DNA from: Roseateles sp.
GTDB taxonomy: Bacteria > Pseudomonadota > Gammaproteobacteria > Burkholderiales > Burkholderiaceae_C
Direction: 5' to 3'
DNA length: 34,964 nucleotides
Assembly (NCBI RefSeq): GCF_019237615.1
Contig: NZ_JAFAGT010000098.1
Coordinates: 1 to 34,964, forward strand
Part shown: positions 1 to 6,827 of the stretch, one piece after another
Numbering within the stretch: the first letter of the stretch is position 1
Layout of the letters: every line of letters starts with the position of its first letter
Position numbers and translations under genes: made by a program
Notes under the pieces: generated by a model
Told to the model about the DNA's origin: nothing
Seen by the model: the letters and a program-made list of their open reading frames with translations, nothing else
The model's database searches: none

Positions 1-7
1 TGCTCAT
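1..7 (-). CDS. First codons of a gene leaving the window, presumed PIN-domain (VapC-like) toxin
   Basis: On the minus strand an ATG at 7-5 overlaps the TGA stop (6-4) of the AbrB-type antitoxin in an ATGA arrangement, and the next codon is AGC. The ATGA overlap is the usual translational coupling of antitoxin and toxin in vapBC operons. Only two codons are visible, so the identity as a toxin is inference from position alone. Confidence 0.4.
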
Positions 8-237
8 TCAGGCAAGCGCATTTCGTCGACAGCGACACCAGGCTGCCCCGGCTGCGTCAGGATGCCCACGAGGTCTGCCAGACGACGCGTCTTGGGCCGC
101 AGGACGATGGTGCCGTTGCTCAGCATCGACCAGGCGATTTTGTCTCCGGCCTGCAGACCCAGCCGCTCGCGGACGTCCCGCGGCACGGTGACCTGGCCTT
201 TGCTCGAGATTGTGGTTGGCCCCGACATGAACACCAT
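4..237 (-). CDS. AbrB/MazE-fold antitoxin of a type II toxin-antitoxin pair (VapB-like)
   Basis: This 77-residue protein (74 if translation begins at the second ATG, 228-226) carries a SpoVT/AbrB DNA-binding domain. The signature TISSKGQVTVPRDVRERLG lies at about residues 9-27, followed by the GD-K and the TIVLRPK strand typical of swapped-hairpin AbrB proteins. Such antitoxins bind their toxin through the C-terminal tail (here about residues 55-77) and repress their own promoter. The gene ends in an ATGA overlap with the next minus-strand gene, which lies outside the window and is probably the toxin. A near-consensus promoter and an inverted repeat sit directly upstream. Neither possible start has a strong Shine-Dalgarno sequence, so the start is uncertain by three codons. 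Confidence 0.85.
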   Translation of the reverse strand: MVFMSGPTTISSKGQVTVPRDVRERLGLQAGDKIAWSMLSNGTIVLRPKTRRLADLVGILTQPGQPGVAVDEMRLPE

Positions 238-238
238 T

Positions 239-263
239 CTTTACGGTTTCTGATATCGTAAAG
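239..263. promoter_or_regulatory. Inverted repeat, probable operator of the AbrB-type antitoxin gene
   Basis: CTTTACG (239-245) and CGTAAAG (257-263) form a perfect 7-bp inverted repeat with an 11-bp spacer. It lies between the antitoxin start codon and its promoter and overlaps the -10 hexamer, which is where an autorepressing antitoxin would be expected to bind. Confidence 0.6.
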
Positions 264-283
264 ACATGGGCGTCCATTGTCAA
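255..283 (-). promoter_or_regulatory. Sigma70-type promoter of the AbrB-type antitoxin operon
   Basis: Read on the minus strand, a perfect -35 box TTGACA (283-278) is followed by a 17-nt spacer and TACGAT (260-255), which matches four of six bases of the -10 consensus. The transcript would start about 10 to 15 nt before the antitoxin ATG. Its -10 box overlaps the inverted repeat at 239-263. Confidence 0.65.
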
Positions 284-535
284 ACGAGACCGACCGCGGC
301 TTGCGAAACATTGGACTCAAGACGACTCCATGCCCCCCCCTGCGAACGGCAGCCGCTGGCCGAAAGCTACCGTGAGAGTGACCCATTCGATCGACAGTTG
401 TCGCTGCAAAACAGTAGCTGCCGACTACGGGCCATCGCCAGCGCTCTGGTCCGCAGCGACCGGCGTGACGGTCGCGCTTGTTTTGATGCGACTGGAGAGT
501 CACGAGCTGCATCACCATTGATACCAAAGCATCCC
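284..535. other. Intergenic stretch between two divergent toxin-antitoxin loci
   Basis: No convincing gene is seen here. An open frame runs into vapB from 266, but its translation is arginine- and serine-rich and has no family resemblance, so I treat it as non-coding. No clear promoter for vapB was recognised. Confidence 0.5.
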
Positions 536-739
536 ATGCGAATCACCGTGCCCCTTGGCGACGCCCTTTACGAGAAGACGCTTGAGGTGGCCGCCCCCGA
601 CATGGACAAGGCGGCCCCGTTCCGCAAAGCCGTCGAGACCTTCGCGCGCGTGCAGGCCGCCAAGCGCCTTGCCGCGCTCGGCGGCAAGGCGCCGGAGATG
701 CGCGACGTGCCAGGCCGCCGCGAAAACACCGACCAATGA
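536..739 (+). CDS. vapB: VapB-family antitoxin (67 aa)
   Basis: The 67-residue product begins MRITVPLGDALYEKTLEVAA and resembles the short VapB antitoxins of proteobacteria that neutralise a PIN-domain RNase. It has a short N-terminal strand (residues 1-6), a helical middle (about 9-50) and a basic, toxin-binding-like tail ending in RRENTDQ. I start it at ATG 536 because homologous antitoxins begin with this strand; the longer open frame back to 266 looks non-coding. Its TGA overlaps the ATG of the following vapC by ATGA, the classic coupled arrangement. The partner toxin is broken, so this antitoxin is probably an orphan in function. There is no strong ribosome binding site. Confidence 0.75.
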   Translation: MRITVPLGDALYEKTLEVAAPDMDKAAPFRKAVETFARVQAAKRLAALGGKAPEMRDVPGRRENTDQ

Positions 740-923
740 CCAGGGTGCTGGCCGACATCTCGGTCTGGGTGGCGCACTTCCGGCAGGTCAGCCCCGAGTT
801 GGTGGACCTCAGCTGCTGGCCTCGTCCCTCATGATGCCCGGCGCCGCGCTGTAGACGCTGGACCAGCGCCTGGTCGCGCGGGCACAGCGCTTGGGCGCTA
901 TGCACCGGCCGGCGCTCCGCTGA
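736..923 (+). pseudogene. vapC: vapC toxin remnant (internal deletion, frameshift and nonsense codon)
   Basis: The start is intact: MTRVLADISVWVAHFRQ has the beta-strand and first acidic residue (D7) of a PIN-domain RNase, and it overlaps vapB by ATGA. After residue 24 (ELVDL) the reading frame turns to nonsense and stops at 832-834. In another frame, from 810, the C-terminus of a VapC is recognisable: QLLASSLMMPGAAL, then TLDQRLVARAQRLG and RPALR before TGA 921-923. Between the two parts about 70 residues of the usual PIN fold are missing, including the central acidic residues. A TAG at 852-854 stands where PIN toxins of this group have Trp (LWTLD). The gene therefore carries three kinds of lesion and cannot make an active toxin. 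Confidence 0.8.
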
Positions 924-930
924 AACCGGT

Positions 931-946
931 CGCCGCACGTGCGGCG
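931..946. promoter_or_regulatory. 16-bp perfect palindrome upstream of trhA
   Basis: CGCCGCACGTGCGGCG is a perfect palindrome without a spacer. It lies directly after the vapC remnant and about 90 bp before the hemolysin III gene, with a weak -10-like TACATT at 950-955. It could be an operator or a hairpin in the transcript; the sequence does not decide. Confidence 0.35.
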
Positions 947-1032
947 GCTACATTGCAGTACCGCAACGCCAGCCCGATTCACCAGGCCCGTCGCACTGCG
1001 GCAACCGGCCCCGGCCTGCCCTTGTCTCACCC

Positions 1033-1713
1033 ATGCCCTCGCTTCGCCCCACCACCCCGCCCGCCGACCGCCCGCAGACCCTGGGCGAGGAGATCGCCAA
1101 CGCCATCAGCCACGGCCTGGGCGCCTTGCTGGCCGTGGCGGCCCTGCCCATCCTGGTGATCCAGGCCATGAATCACGGCAGCGTGGCCGACGTGGCCGCG
1201 GCGGCCATCTTCGCGGCCACGGCCATCCTGCTGTACGGCATCTCGGCGCTGTACCACGCGCTGCCCGCCTCGCTGGCCAACGGCCGCGTGAAGGCCTGGC
1301 TGATGCGGCTGGACCATGCGGCCATCTACGTCTTCATCGCTGGCAGCTACACGCCGTTCACGCTGGGCGTGCTGCACACCGGCCCGGGCACGACGCTGCT
1401 GGTCGCCGTCTGGGCCGCGGCGGCCTTCGGCGTGACGATCAAGCTGCTGAACCGGCTGCGCCACCCCATCGTCTCGACGCTGCTCTACCTGGCCATGGGC
1501 TGGGTGGTGGTGTTCGCCATCGGGCCCCTGGTGGAACGCATGCCCGGCCCCGGCCTGGCGCTGCTGGTGGCGGGCGGGCTGAGCTACACGCTGGGCGCCG
1601 CGGTCTTCCTGCTGGACAACAAGCTGCGCTACGCCCACTTCGTGTGGCACCTGTTCGTGCTGGGCGGCAGCGTGTGCCACTTCTTCGCGGCGCTCTGGTA
1701 CGCCTACGGCTGA
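1033..1713 (+). CDS. trhA: Hemolysin III family membrane protein (TrhA, PAQR superfamily)
   Basis: The 226-residue product is an integral inner-membrane protein with about seven hydrophobic segments. It shows the family motifs in order: EEIANAISHG near residues 18-27, SALYHA near 70-75, LDHAAIYVFIAGSYTPF near 93-109, and the closing HFVWHLFVLGG with a further His (VCH) near 205-220. The conserved His and Asp residues are the presumed metal site of the PAQR fold. Members are linked to membrane fluidity homeostasis in E. coli, and the name hemolysin is historical. The length is typical for the family. The start at ATG 1033 fits the usual N-terminus, but no Shine-Dalgarno is visible. No functional link to the neighbours is apparent. 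Confidence 0.88.
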   Translation: MPSLRPTTPPADRPQTLGEEIANAISHGLGALLAVAALPILVIQAMNHGSVADVAAAAIFAATAILLYGISALYHALPASLANGRVKAWLMRLDHAAIYVFIAGSYTPFTLGVLHTGPGTTLLVAVWAAAAFGVTIKLLNRLRHPIVSTLLYLAMGWVVVFAIGPLVERMPGPGLALLVAGGLSYTLGAAVFLLDNKLRYAHFVWHLFVLGGSVCHFFAALWYAYG

Positions 1714-2022
1714 AGGCCCGCGCGCCTGCCTCAGAGGCCCGCCGGCGAGGGGGGATTGACACGGCTGGTAGACTAGCTGCCATAGATTCGCGCAAGACCG
1801 TTTCCTCAAGGTCTTCCCTGCGGCCCCGCTGGCCACCCCCTGGCCCCTTCTCGCGAGCGGCTCGCCTCAGCAACTCCCGGTGAGTGTTCTTGAGTGTTTC
1901 TGTCTCCGCACGGCGTGCGCCGGCGGAGGGTTCGCTGCACGCGCTGAGCGTGCCCTGGGCGCCCCGCGCCCCAACGGCTGCAGCCGGCAAAGACCGGCGC
2001 CGCAGACAACAAGAAAAACAAC
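1714..2022 (+). promoter_or_regulatory. Leader region before the 73-aa protein and infA
   Basis: This 309-nt gap holds no recognisable gene. It contains a perfect TTGACA (1756-1761) with CATAGA 19 nt further on, which is only a possible promoter because of the long spacer. Two small hairpins follow: AAGACC (1794-1799) with GGTCTT (1810-1815), and GCCGG (1983-1987) with CCGGC (1994-1998). The stretch before the start codon is A-rich (1999-2022). If transcription starts near 1790, the leader is over 200 nt, long enough for post-transcriptional control, but no known riboswitch was recognised. Confidence 0.3.
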
Positions 2023-2244
2023 ATGAAAAAGAAGAACAAGAACTTCGAGGTGGGACGCTTCCTGGTCTCGCCCATGACCCAGCCGCGCGATGGCGGTGGT
2101 TTCGATGCCCTGGTGTCGATCCGCTCCGGTCGCGGCATGGCGAGCGTGGACCGCGTCATGCGTTTCACGCCGCAGTTCCTCAGCCCGCAGGCAGCCTTGC
2201 GCTATGCCCGGGCGGAAGGCCTTGCCTGGGCGCGCTGCCATTGA
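2023..2244 (+). CDS. Small basic protein of unknown function (73 aa)
   Basis: The product starts MKKKNKNFEVGRFLVSPMTQ and is strongly basic at its N-terminus. It has no signal peptide and no membrane segment. A compact second half contains RSGRGMASVDRVMRF and ends in AEGLAWARCH. I do not recognise a named family with confidence. It is preceded by an A-rich stretch that leaves the start accessible, and an adenine-rich second to seventh codon run is typical of well-translated genes. It lies 87 bp before infA on the same strand, so both may be expressed under the same conditions, for example growth resumption or cold; that is inference only. Confidence 0.65.
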   Translation: MKKKNKNFEVGRFLVSPMTQPRDGGGFDALVSIRSGRGMASVDRVMRFTPQFLSPQAALRYARAEGLAWARCH

Positions 2245-2304
2245 GCGGCGCGCGCGGTCCAGGGCTGTACATCACGCCGGCAGGGCCTCGTGCCCGGCCA
2301 CTCG

Positions 2305-2334
2305 CATAATCTTTGCAACGGAGTCCCACACTTG
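2305..2334 (+). promoter_or_regulatory. infA promoter -10, ribosome binding site and UUG start
   Basis: CATAAT (2305-2310) is a good -10 box, although no matching -35 is visible. GGAG (2320-2323) lies eight bases before the TTG at 2332-2334. Protein similarity fixes this TTG as the start: all IF-1 proteins begin at the residue before [10 protein letters not shown], and the upstream ATG in frame (2290) would add 14 unrelated residues. Confidence 0.6.
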
Positions 2335-2589
2335 GCCAAGGAAGAACTGATCGAAATGCAGGGCGTCGTGGACGAAATCCTGCCCGACTCGCGTTTCCGC
2401 GTGACGCTGACGAACGGCCACAAGGTCATCGCCTACACCGGCGGCAAGATGCGCAAGCATCACATCCGCATCCTGGCCGGCGACAACGTGTCGCTGGAGA
2501 TGTCGCCCTATGACCTGAGCAAGGGCCGCATCACCTTCCGTCACCTGGGCGGCCCCCGCCCCGCACCGACGGGCGCCCCCCGCCGCTGA
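2332..2589 (+). CDS. infA: Translation initiation factor IF-1
   Basis: The 85-residue protein is a single S1/OB-fold domain. It reads [19 protein letters not shown], then [20 protein letters not shown] and [20 protein letters not shown] followed by KGRITFR. IF-1 binds the ribosomal A site with IF-2 and IF-3 during initiation. The product is longer than the 72-residue E. coli factor, having a Pro- and Arg-rich tail (about residues 73-85). Many Burkholderiales carry a second, stand-alone infA outside the ribosomal protein operon, and this copy has no ribosomal genes beside it. Translation starts at UUG, which suggests restrained or IF-regulated expression. The gene is convergent with the acyl-CoA synthetase gene. 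Confidence 0.93.
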   Translation: MAKEELIEMQGVVDEILPDSRFRVTLTNGHKVIAYTGGKMRKHHIRILAGDNVSLEMSPYDLSKGRITFRHLGGPRPAPTGAPRR

Positions 2590-2613
2590 GCGAGCCCCGG
2601 CCCGGCGGCGCCG

Positions 2614-4260
2614 TCACTCGATGGCGCTGGCCGACCTGGCCCGCTCGCGCAGCAGGAACTTCTGGATCTTGCCCGTCGAGGTCTTGGGCAGTTCGGCGAA
2701 CACGACGCGCTTCGGTACCTTGAAGCGCGCCAGCTGGCTGCGGCAGAACTCGACGATCTCGGCCTCGCTCGCGCTGGCGCCGGGCTTGAGCTCGACGTAG
2801 GCGCAGGGCACCTCACCCCATTTCGCATCCGGCAGCGCCACCACCGAGGCCAGCATCACGGCCGGGTGGCGGTGCAGCACGTCCTCCACCTCGACGGAGC
2901 TGATGTTCTCGCCGCCGGAGATGATGACGTCCTTGCTGCGGTCCTTGATCTTGATGTAGCCGTCAGGCTGCACCACGGCCAGGTCGCCGGTGTGGAACCA
3001 GCCACCGGCGAAGGCTTCGTCGGTGGCCGGCGGATTCTTCAGATAGCCCTTCATCACCACGTTGCCGCGGAAGCAGATCTCGCCCATGGTTTCGCCATCG
3101 GCGGGCACGGGCTGCAGGGTGTCGGGGTCCAGCACCGCAACGGCCTCCTGCAGCGGGTAGCTGACGCCCTGGCGGCCGTTGAGCCGCGCACGCTCTGGGG
3201 CTGGCAGTGCCGCCCAATGCTCCTGCTGCACGCACACGGCCGCGGGGCCGTAGACCTCTGTGAGGCCGTAGACGTGGGTGATGGCGATACCCGCGGCTTC
3301 GCAGCCCTCGATGACGGCGGCCGGCGGCGGCGCTCCGGCAATCAGCCCACGCACCACGCGGTCGAGCTGCCCACGCACCTCGGCCGGCGCGTTGATCAGC
3401 ATGCCGTAGACAATGGGCGCGCCGCACAGGTGCGTGACGCCGTACGCGTGGATGAGCTGCCATACGAGTGCAGGATCGACGCGACGCAGGCAGACGCTGG
3501 TGCCACCCACCAGCGCCATGGTCCACGGGAAGCACCAGCCGTTGCAGTGGAACATGGGCAGTGTCCACAGGTAGACCGGGTGGTCCGGCAGCTGCCAGGC
3601 GATGACGTTGTTGGCCGCATTGAGGTACGCACCGCGGTGGTGGGTGACCACGCCCTTGGGGTTGCCCGTCGTGCCCGAGGTGTAGTTCAGCGCGATGGCG
3701 TCCCACTCGTCGGCCGGCAGCTGCCAGGCGGCCTGCGGGTCACCCTGGGCCAGCAGTTCCTCGTAGGTCAGCGTGCCCAGGCGCGGCGCCGCGGGTGCCT
3801 CACTGTCCAGTACGTCGATGACCAGTGGCCGGTGACGCGGCTCCAAGGCCTGCAGCGCGCGGTCGACGACGGCGGCAAACTCCGGGTCCACCAGCAGAAC
3901 GCGCGCCTCGCCATGCTCCAGCATGAAGGCGATGGCCTCGGCGTCCAGCCGCGTGTTCAGCGTGTTCAGCACGCCGCCGGCCATGGGAACACCGTAGTGG
4001 ACCTCGAACATGGCCGGCGTGTTGGGCAGCATGGCCGCCACCGTCACGCCGGGGCCCACGCCATGCCTGGCGAGCCCGCTGGCCAGGCGGCGGCAGCGGG
4101 CCTCGGTCTCGCGCCAGGTCTGGCGCAGCCCGCCATGGATGAGCGCGACGCGGTCCGGGAACACGGCCGCGGCGCGGCCGAGGAAGCTCAGCGGGGACAG
4201 CGGCACATGGTTGGCGGCGTTCTTGGCCAGGCCGGTCTGGTAGGGGCTGGTGCGGGTCAT
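2614..4260 (-). CDS. AMP-forming acyl-CoA synthetase
   Basis: This 548-residue cytosolic enzyme of the ANL superfamily activates a carboxylic acid to its adenylate and then its CoA thioester. Motifs include the P-loop-like [16 protein letters not shown] (about 193-208), the A5 region [12 protein letters not shown], the hinge-containing [21 protein letters not shown] and the catalytic lysine motif [13 protein letters not shown] (525-537, with K531). The HCNGW motif and overall length match the medium-chain fatty acid or methylmercaptopropionate ligase subgroup (DmdB-like). The exact substrate cannot be read from sequence. AGGAA lies seven bases before the ATG. It follows the threonine-aldolase-like gene on the same strand at 77 bp and may be co-transcribed with it. 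Confidence 0.88.
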   Translation of the reverse strand: MTRTSPYQTGLAKNAANHVPLSPLSFLGRAAAVFPDRVALIHGGLRQTWRETEARCRRLASGLARHGVGPGVTVAAMLPNTPAMFEVHYGVPMAGGVLNTLNTRLDAEAIAFMLEHGEARVLLVDPEFAAVVDRALQALEPRHRPLVIDVLDSEAPAAPRLGTLTYEELLAQGDPQAAWQLPADEWDAIALNYTSGTTGNPKGVVTHHRGAYLNAANNVIAWQLPDHPVYLWTLPMFHCNGWCFPWTMALVGGTSVCLRRVDPALVWQLIHAYGVTHLCGAPIVYGMLINAPAEVRGQLDRVVRGLIAGAPPPAAVIEGCEAAGIAITHVYGLTEVYGPAAVCVQQEHWAALPAPERARLNGRQGVSYPLQEAVAVLDPDTLQPVPADGETMGEICFRGNVVMKGYLKNPPATDEAFAGGWFHTGDLAVVQPDGYIKIKDRSKDVIISGGENISSVEVEDVLHRHPAVMLASVVALPDAKWGEVPCAYVELKPGASASEAEIVEFCRSQLARFKVPKRVVFAELPKTSTGKIQKFLLRERARSASAIE

Positions 4261-4337
4261 GGGCGTTCCTGGACTGCAAACAACTGCAGCCAGCTTAGGC
4301 CTGCGGGCTTACGCCCCAGCTGACAAGCCGCCGGCGT

Positions 4338-5444
4338 TCAGCGTCCGGCCAGCGCCACGGCGGCCCGCCAGGCCGCCAGCGACTCGGCGTCGGCCCAGCC
4401 CTGGGCCGCGTCGCCGATGACGATCTCCACCATCGTCCCGCCCTCGATGAGCTGCGAGGCCGCGGGCCGCGCTCCCAGCCAGAAGCCGTCGCGGCGGGCG
4501 ACCTCCAGCATCGCCTCGCGCAGCGCCCCGGGCGCGGCAGGCAGATGCAGCTGGAAGGCGTTCACCTGCGGCGGCTCCGGCGCCACGCGCCAGCCGGGCT
4601 CGGCGGCCAGCACCGCCGCCAACGCGCGGGCCCGCTCGCGGTAGGCCGGCAGGCGCGGCAGCTGCGTGCGCAGGCCTTGCAGCGCACTCAGCACATAGGG
4701 GTGGACGGTGAACAGGTTGCCGGCCAGACGTGTCTTCCAGGGCACGAGCCGCTGGACGAAGTCCTCGCTCCCCGCCAGCACGCAGCCGGCCAGGCCGCCC
4801 AGGCCCTTGTAGAAGGACACATAGACCGAGTCCGCCAGTGCGGCGATCTCGGCCAGCGGCCGGCCGTAATGGGCCGCAGCCTCCCACAGCCGCGCGCCGT
4901 CGAAGTGAAGCGGCACGCCGGCTGCGCGACACCAGCCGCCGAGGGCCACCAGGTCGTCCCATTCGGGAAGCCGGTAGCCACCGCGGCGCAGCGGCAGCTC
5001 CACGGTGACGACCGCTGGCCGCTCGGGCAGGAGCATCAGATCGTCGACGTGTGAGGGCCGGTCCACCCGGCCCATGCGCAGGCCACGCAGGCCCAGCAGT
5101 TGCTCGAAGGCCTCCGCCTCGTCGATGGCGATATGACACTGCGGATGCAGGGCTACCGGGCCGTCGCCATCGCCGCAGTGCACGCGTAACGCCGCGAGCT
5201 GGGCGGCCACGCCCTTGTGGAAGAAGCTCGCGGCCGGCTTGCCCAGCAGTGCCGCAACCTGGGCCTCCAGCGCCTGCATGGCCTCGCCCTCGCCATAGAC
5301 GTCCAGCGGCAGCCTAGCCTCGGGCAGCTCGGCCAGCCCGAGCAGGGCGTCGCGCATGGAGCGCAGCGGCCGGTGGCCATTCAGCCAGCGGGTGCAGCGG
5401 TTGCGCAGTTCGATGTCGGCGTGGCCGGGACGAGTGGCGGGCAT
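4338..5444 (-). CDS. PLP-dependent threonine aldolase / beta-eliminating lyase family protein
   Basis: The 368-residue protein has the fold type I PLP-enzyme layout of low-specificity threonine aldolases. It has VYGEGEAMQALE (about 49-60), the Asp-Arg pair in LHFDGARLWEAA (D182, R185) and the Schiff-base lysine in SVYVSFYKGLGGLAG (K213). Threonine aldolases split L-threonine or related beta-hydroxy amino acids into glycine and an aldehyde. Several conserved stretches deviate from the usual pattern: FFHKGVAAQL stands where most have a PSGTMANQ-like segment, and the lysine motif is SFYKGLGG rather than CLSKGL. The substrate may therefore differ. GAGGAAT precedes the ATG at a good distance. It lies between dmeF and the acyl-CoA synthetase, all on the minus strand. 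Confidence 0.8.
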   Translation of the reverse strand: MPATRPGHADIELRNRCTRWLNGHRPLRSMRDALLGLAELPEARLPLDVYGEGEAMQALEAQVAALLGKPAASFFHKGVAAQLAALRVHCGDGDGPVALHPQCHIAIDEAEAFEQLLGLRGLRMGRVDRPSHVDDLMLLPERPAVVTVELPLRRGGYRLPEWDDLVALGGWCRAAGVPLHFDGARLWEAAAHYGRPLAEIAALADSVYVSFYKGLGGLAGCVLAGSEDFVQRLVPWKTRLAGNLFTVHPYVLSALQGLRTQLPRLPAYRERARALAAVLAAEPGWRVAPEPPQVNAFQLHLPAAPGALREAMLEVARRDGFWLGARPAASQLIEGGTMVEIVIGDAAQGWADAESLAAWRAAVALAGR

Positions 5445-5531
5445 GTCAGTATTCCTCGATATCTGCGGGTCGTGCGCTGGTCCGCGCCCAAGCCGGCCCG
5501 AACCGGCGATGTGCGCGTTGGATGAAGGGCC

Positions 5532-6479
5532 TCATGTTCCGCAACGGTGGATTTCGATGGTCGAGTGCACGATCTCCTCGTGCACGGCCAGCCATTCGCG
5601 CACCTGGCGCGGCGTGAGCTGGGCGTCGTGGGTGACGAGGCTGAGCGCGCAGGCATGGGCGGCCCGGCCCACGCGCCAGACATGCAGGTCGGCGATCAGT
5701 GTCTCGCCGGCCGCGCCGCGCTCGGCGATGACCGCGCGGATTTCGTCGACGACCGGGTGGTCCATCTCGCGGTCCAGCAGCACCTTGGCCGTCTCGGCGA
5801 TCAGGCCCTTGGCCCAGACCGCGACGACGACGGCGCCGACGATGCCCATGACCGGGTCCAGCCAGGCCCAGCCCAGCCACCAGCCGCCGGCCAGCGCCGC
5901 GATGGCGGCCACCGAGGTGGCGGCGTCGGCAATGACGTGCAGATAGGCCGACTTCAGGTTGAGGTCGTGATGGTGGTGGCCGTGATCGTCCCCATGAAGA
6001 TGGCCGTGGTCATGCTCGTGGCGGTGGGCGTTGCCGAGGATGAGCGCGCAGCCCAGGTTGACGAGGAGGCCCAGCACCGCGATGGCCATGGCCTCGGGGT
6101 AATGGATGGATGCGGGGCTGAACAGGCGCTCGACCGAACCGTAGACCATCAGCGCGACGATGACGAGCAGGAAGATCGCGCTGGCGAAACCGCCCAGCAC
6201 CTCGATCTTCCAGGTGCCGAACGCGTAGCGTGGATCGCGCGCGTGTCGGCGTGCGGCGGCATAGGCGAAAGCACTCAGCCCGATGGCGACGGCGTGGCTG
6301 CTCATGTGCAGGCCATCGGCCAGCAAGGCCATGGAGTTGTAGAACCAGCCCGCGGCGATCTCGACCAGCATCATCGCGGCGGTGATCCGCGTCACCAGCC
6401 GGGTGCCGCGTTCGCCGGCGTCGTTGCCACGGTCGAAGACGTGCTCGTGGCGCCATTCGGCAAGGTCGTGGGTGTGCAT
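5532..6479 (-). CDS. dmeF: Cation diffusion facilitator, Co(II)/Ni(II) efflux type (DmeF)
   Basis: This is a 315-residue six-helix inner-membrane antiporter that exports divalent metals. The transport-site motifs are LLADGLHMSSH in helix 2 (D55, H58) and HVIADAATS in helix 5 (H181, D185). A His- and Asp-rich cytoplasmic loop (about 152-172) has more than ten histidines. A C-terminal ferredoxin-like metal-sensing domain ends in HEEIVHSTIEIHRC. The N-terminus MHTHDLAEWRHEHVF and the CDF core are characteristic of the DmeF group described for cobalt and nickel. I start at ATG 6479 because AAGG lies just upstream and the longer frame adds 40 unrelated residues. No dmeR-type repressor gene is adjacent. 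The two ends of the loop and the tail hold several Cys and His residues that may bind metal. Confidence 0.87.
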   Translation of the reverse strand: MHTHDLAEWRHEHVFDRGNDAGERGTRLVTRITAAMMLVEIAAGWFYNSMALLADGLHMSSHAVAIGLSAFAYAAARRHARDPRYAFGTWKIEVLGGFASAIFLLVIVALMVYGSVERLFSPASIHYPEAMAIAVLGLLVNLGCALILGNAHRHEHDHGHLHGDDHGHHHHDLNLKSAYLHVIADAATSVAAIAALAGGWWLGWAWLDPVMGIVGAVVVAVWAKGLIAETAKVLLDREMDHPVVDEIRAVIAERGAAGETLIADLHVWRVGRAAHACALSLVTHDAQLTPRQVREWLAVHEEIVHSTIEIHRCGT

Positions 6480-6601
6480 GGCGTAGCCTTGTGACTGCTG
6501 GACTCGAGGGATTCTGCGCCCGGCGCATGACCCCGCCGCATGGGCGGCCTCGGCTGCCGCGCCGCCCGCTTGAAATACGTCGCGGCGAGCCCCCTGCACG
6601 G

Positions 6602-6727
6602 GCCGGCGGCCCGACCGCCGGCCCGCAGGCCTTCATGCACGCGGCCGGCCTGGCCATGTACCAAGCCAAGACGGCCGGTGGCGCACGCCATGTGTTCGCG
6701 GCCGGCCAGGGCGTCGCCGAGGCGGTC
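6602..6727 (+). pseudogene. Fragment of a GGDEF (diguanylate cyclase) domain
   Basis: In the frame starting at 6602, the translation contains FMHAAGLAMYQAKTAGGARH followed by VFAA. This closely resembles the closing helix of GGDEF domains, where AD-LAMYQAK-GGNR is highly conserved; the usual Asp is Gly here. Nothing before it in this frame looks like the catalytic half, there is no start codon context, and the frame runs on without a proper end. I read it as the decayed 3' end of a lost diguanylate cyclase gene. The remainder of the 6480-6827 gap shows no other gene; a weak TAAACT at 6776-6781 could be a -10 box for the following cluster. Confidence 0.5.
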
Positions 6728-6827
6728 TGGCGGCAGCCGGCCGCGCGGCGGGAGGGCCCTGCTGATCGGGGTTCACTAAACTCTCGCCCTTTTTCTGCGC
6801 GCGCCCGCGTGAGCGCCCGCCTCTTCC

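Noticed and set aside
266-535. Open frame leading into vapB, giving a 157-residue protein
   Set aside because: The first 90 residues have biased composition and no family resemblance, while VapB antitoxins begin at the MRITVPL segment.
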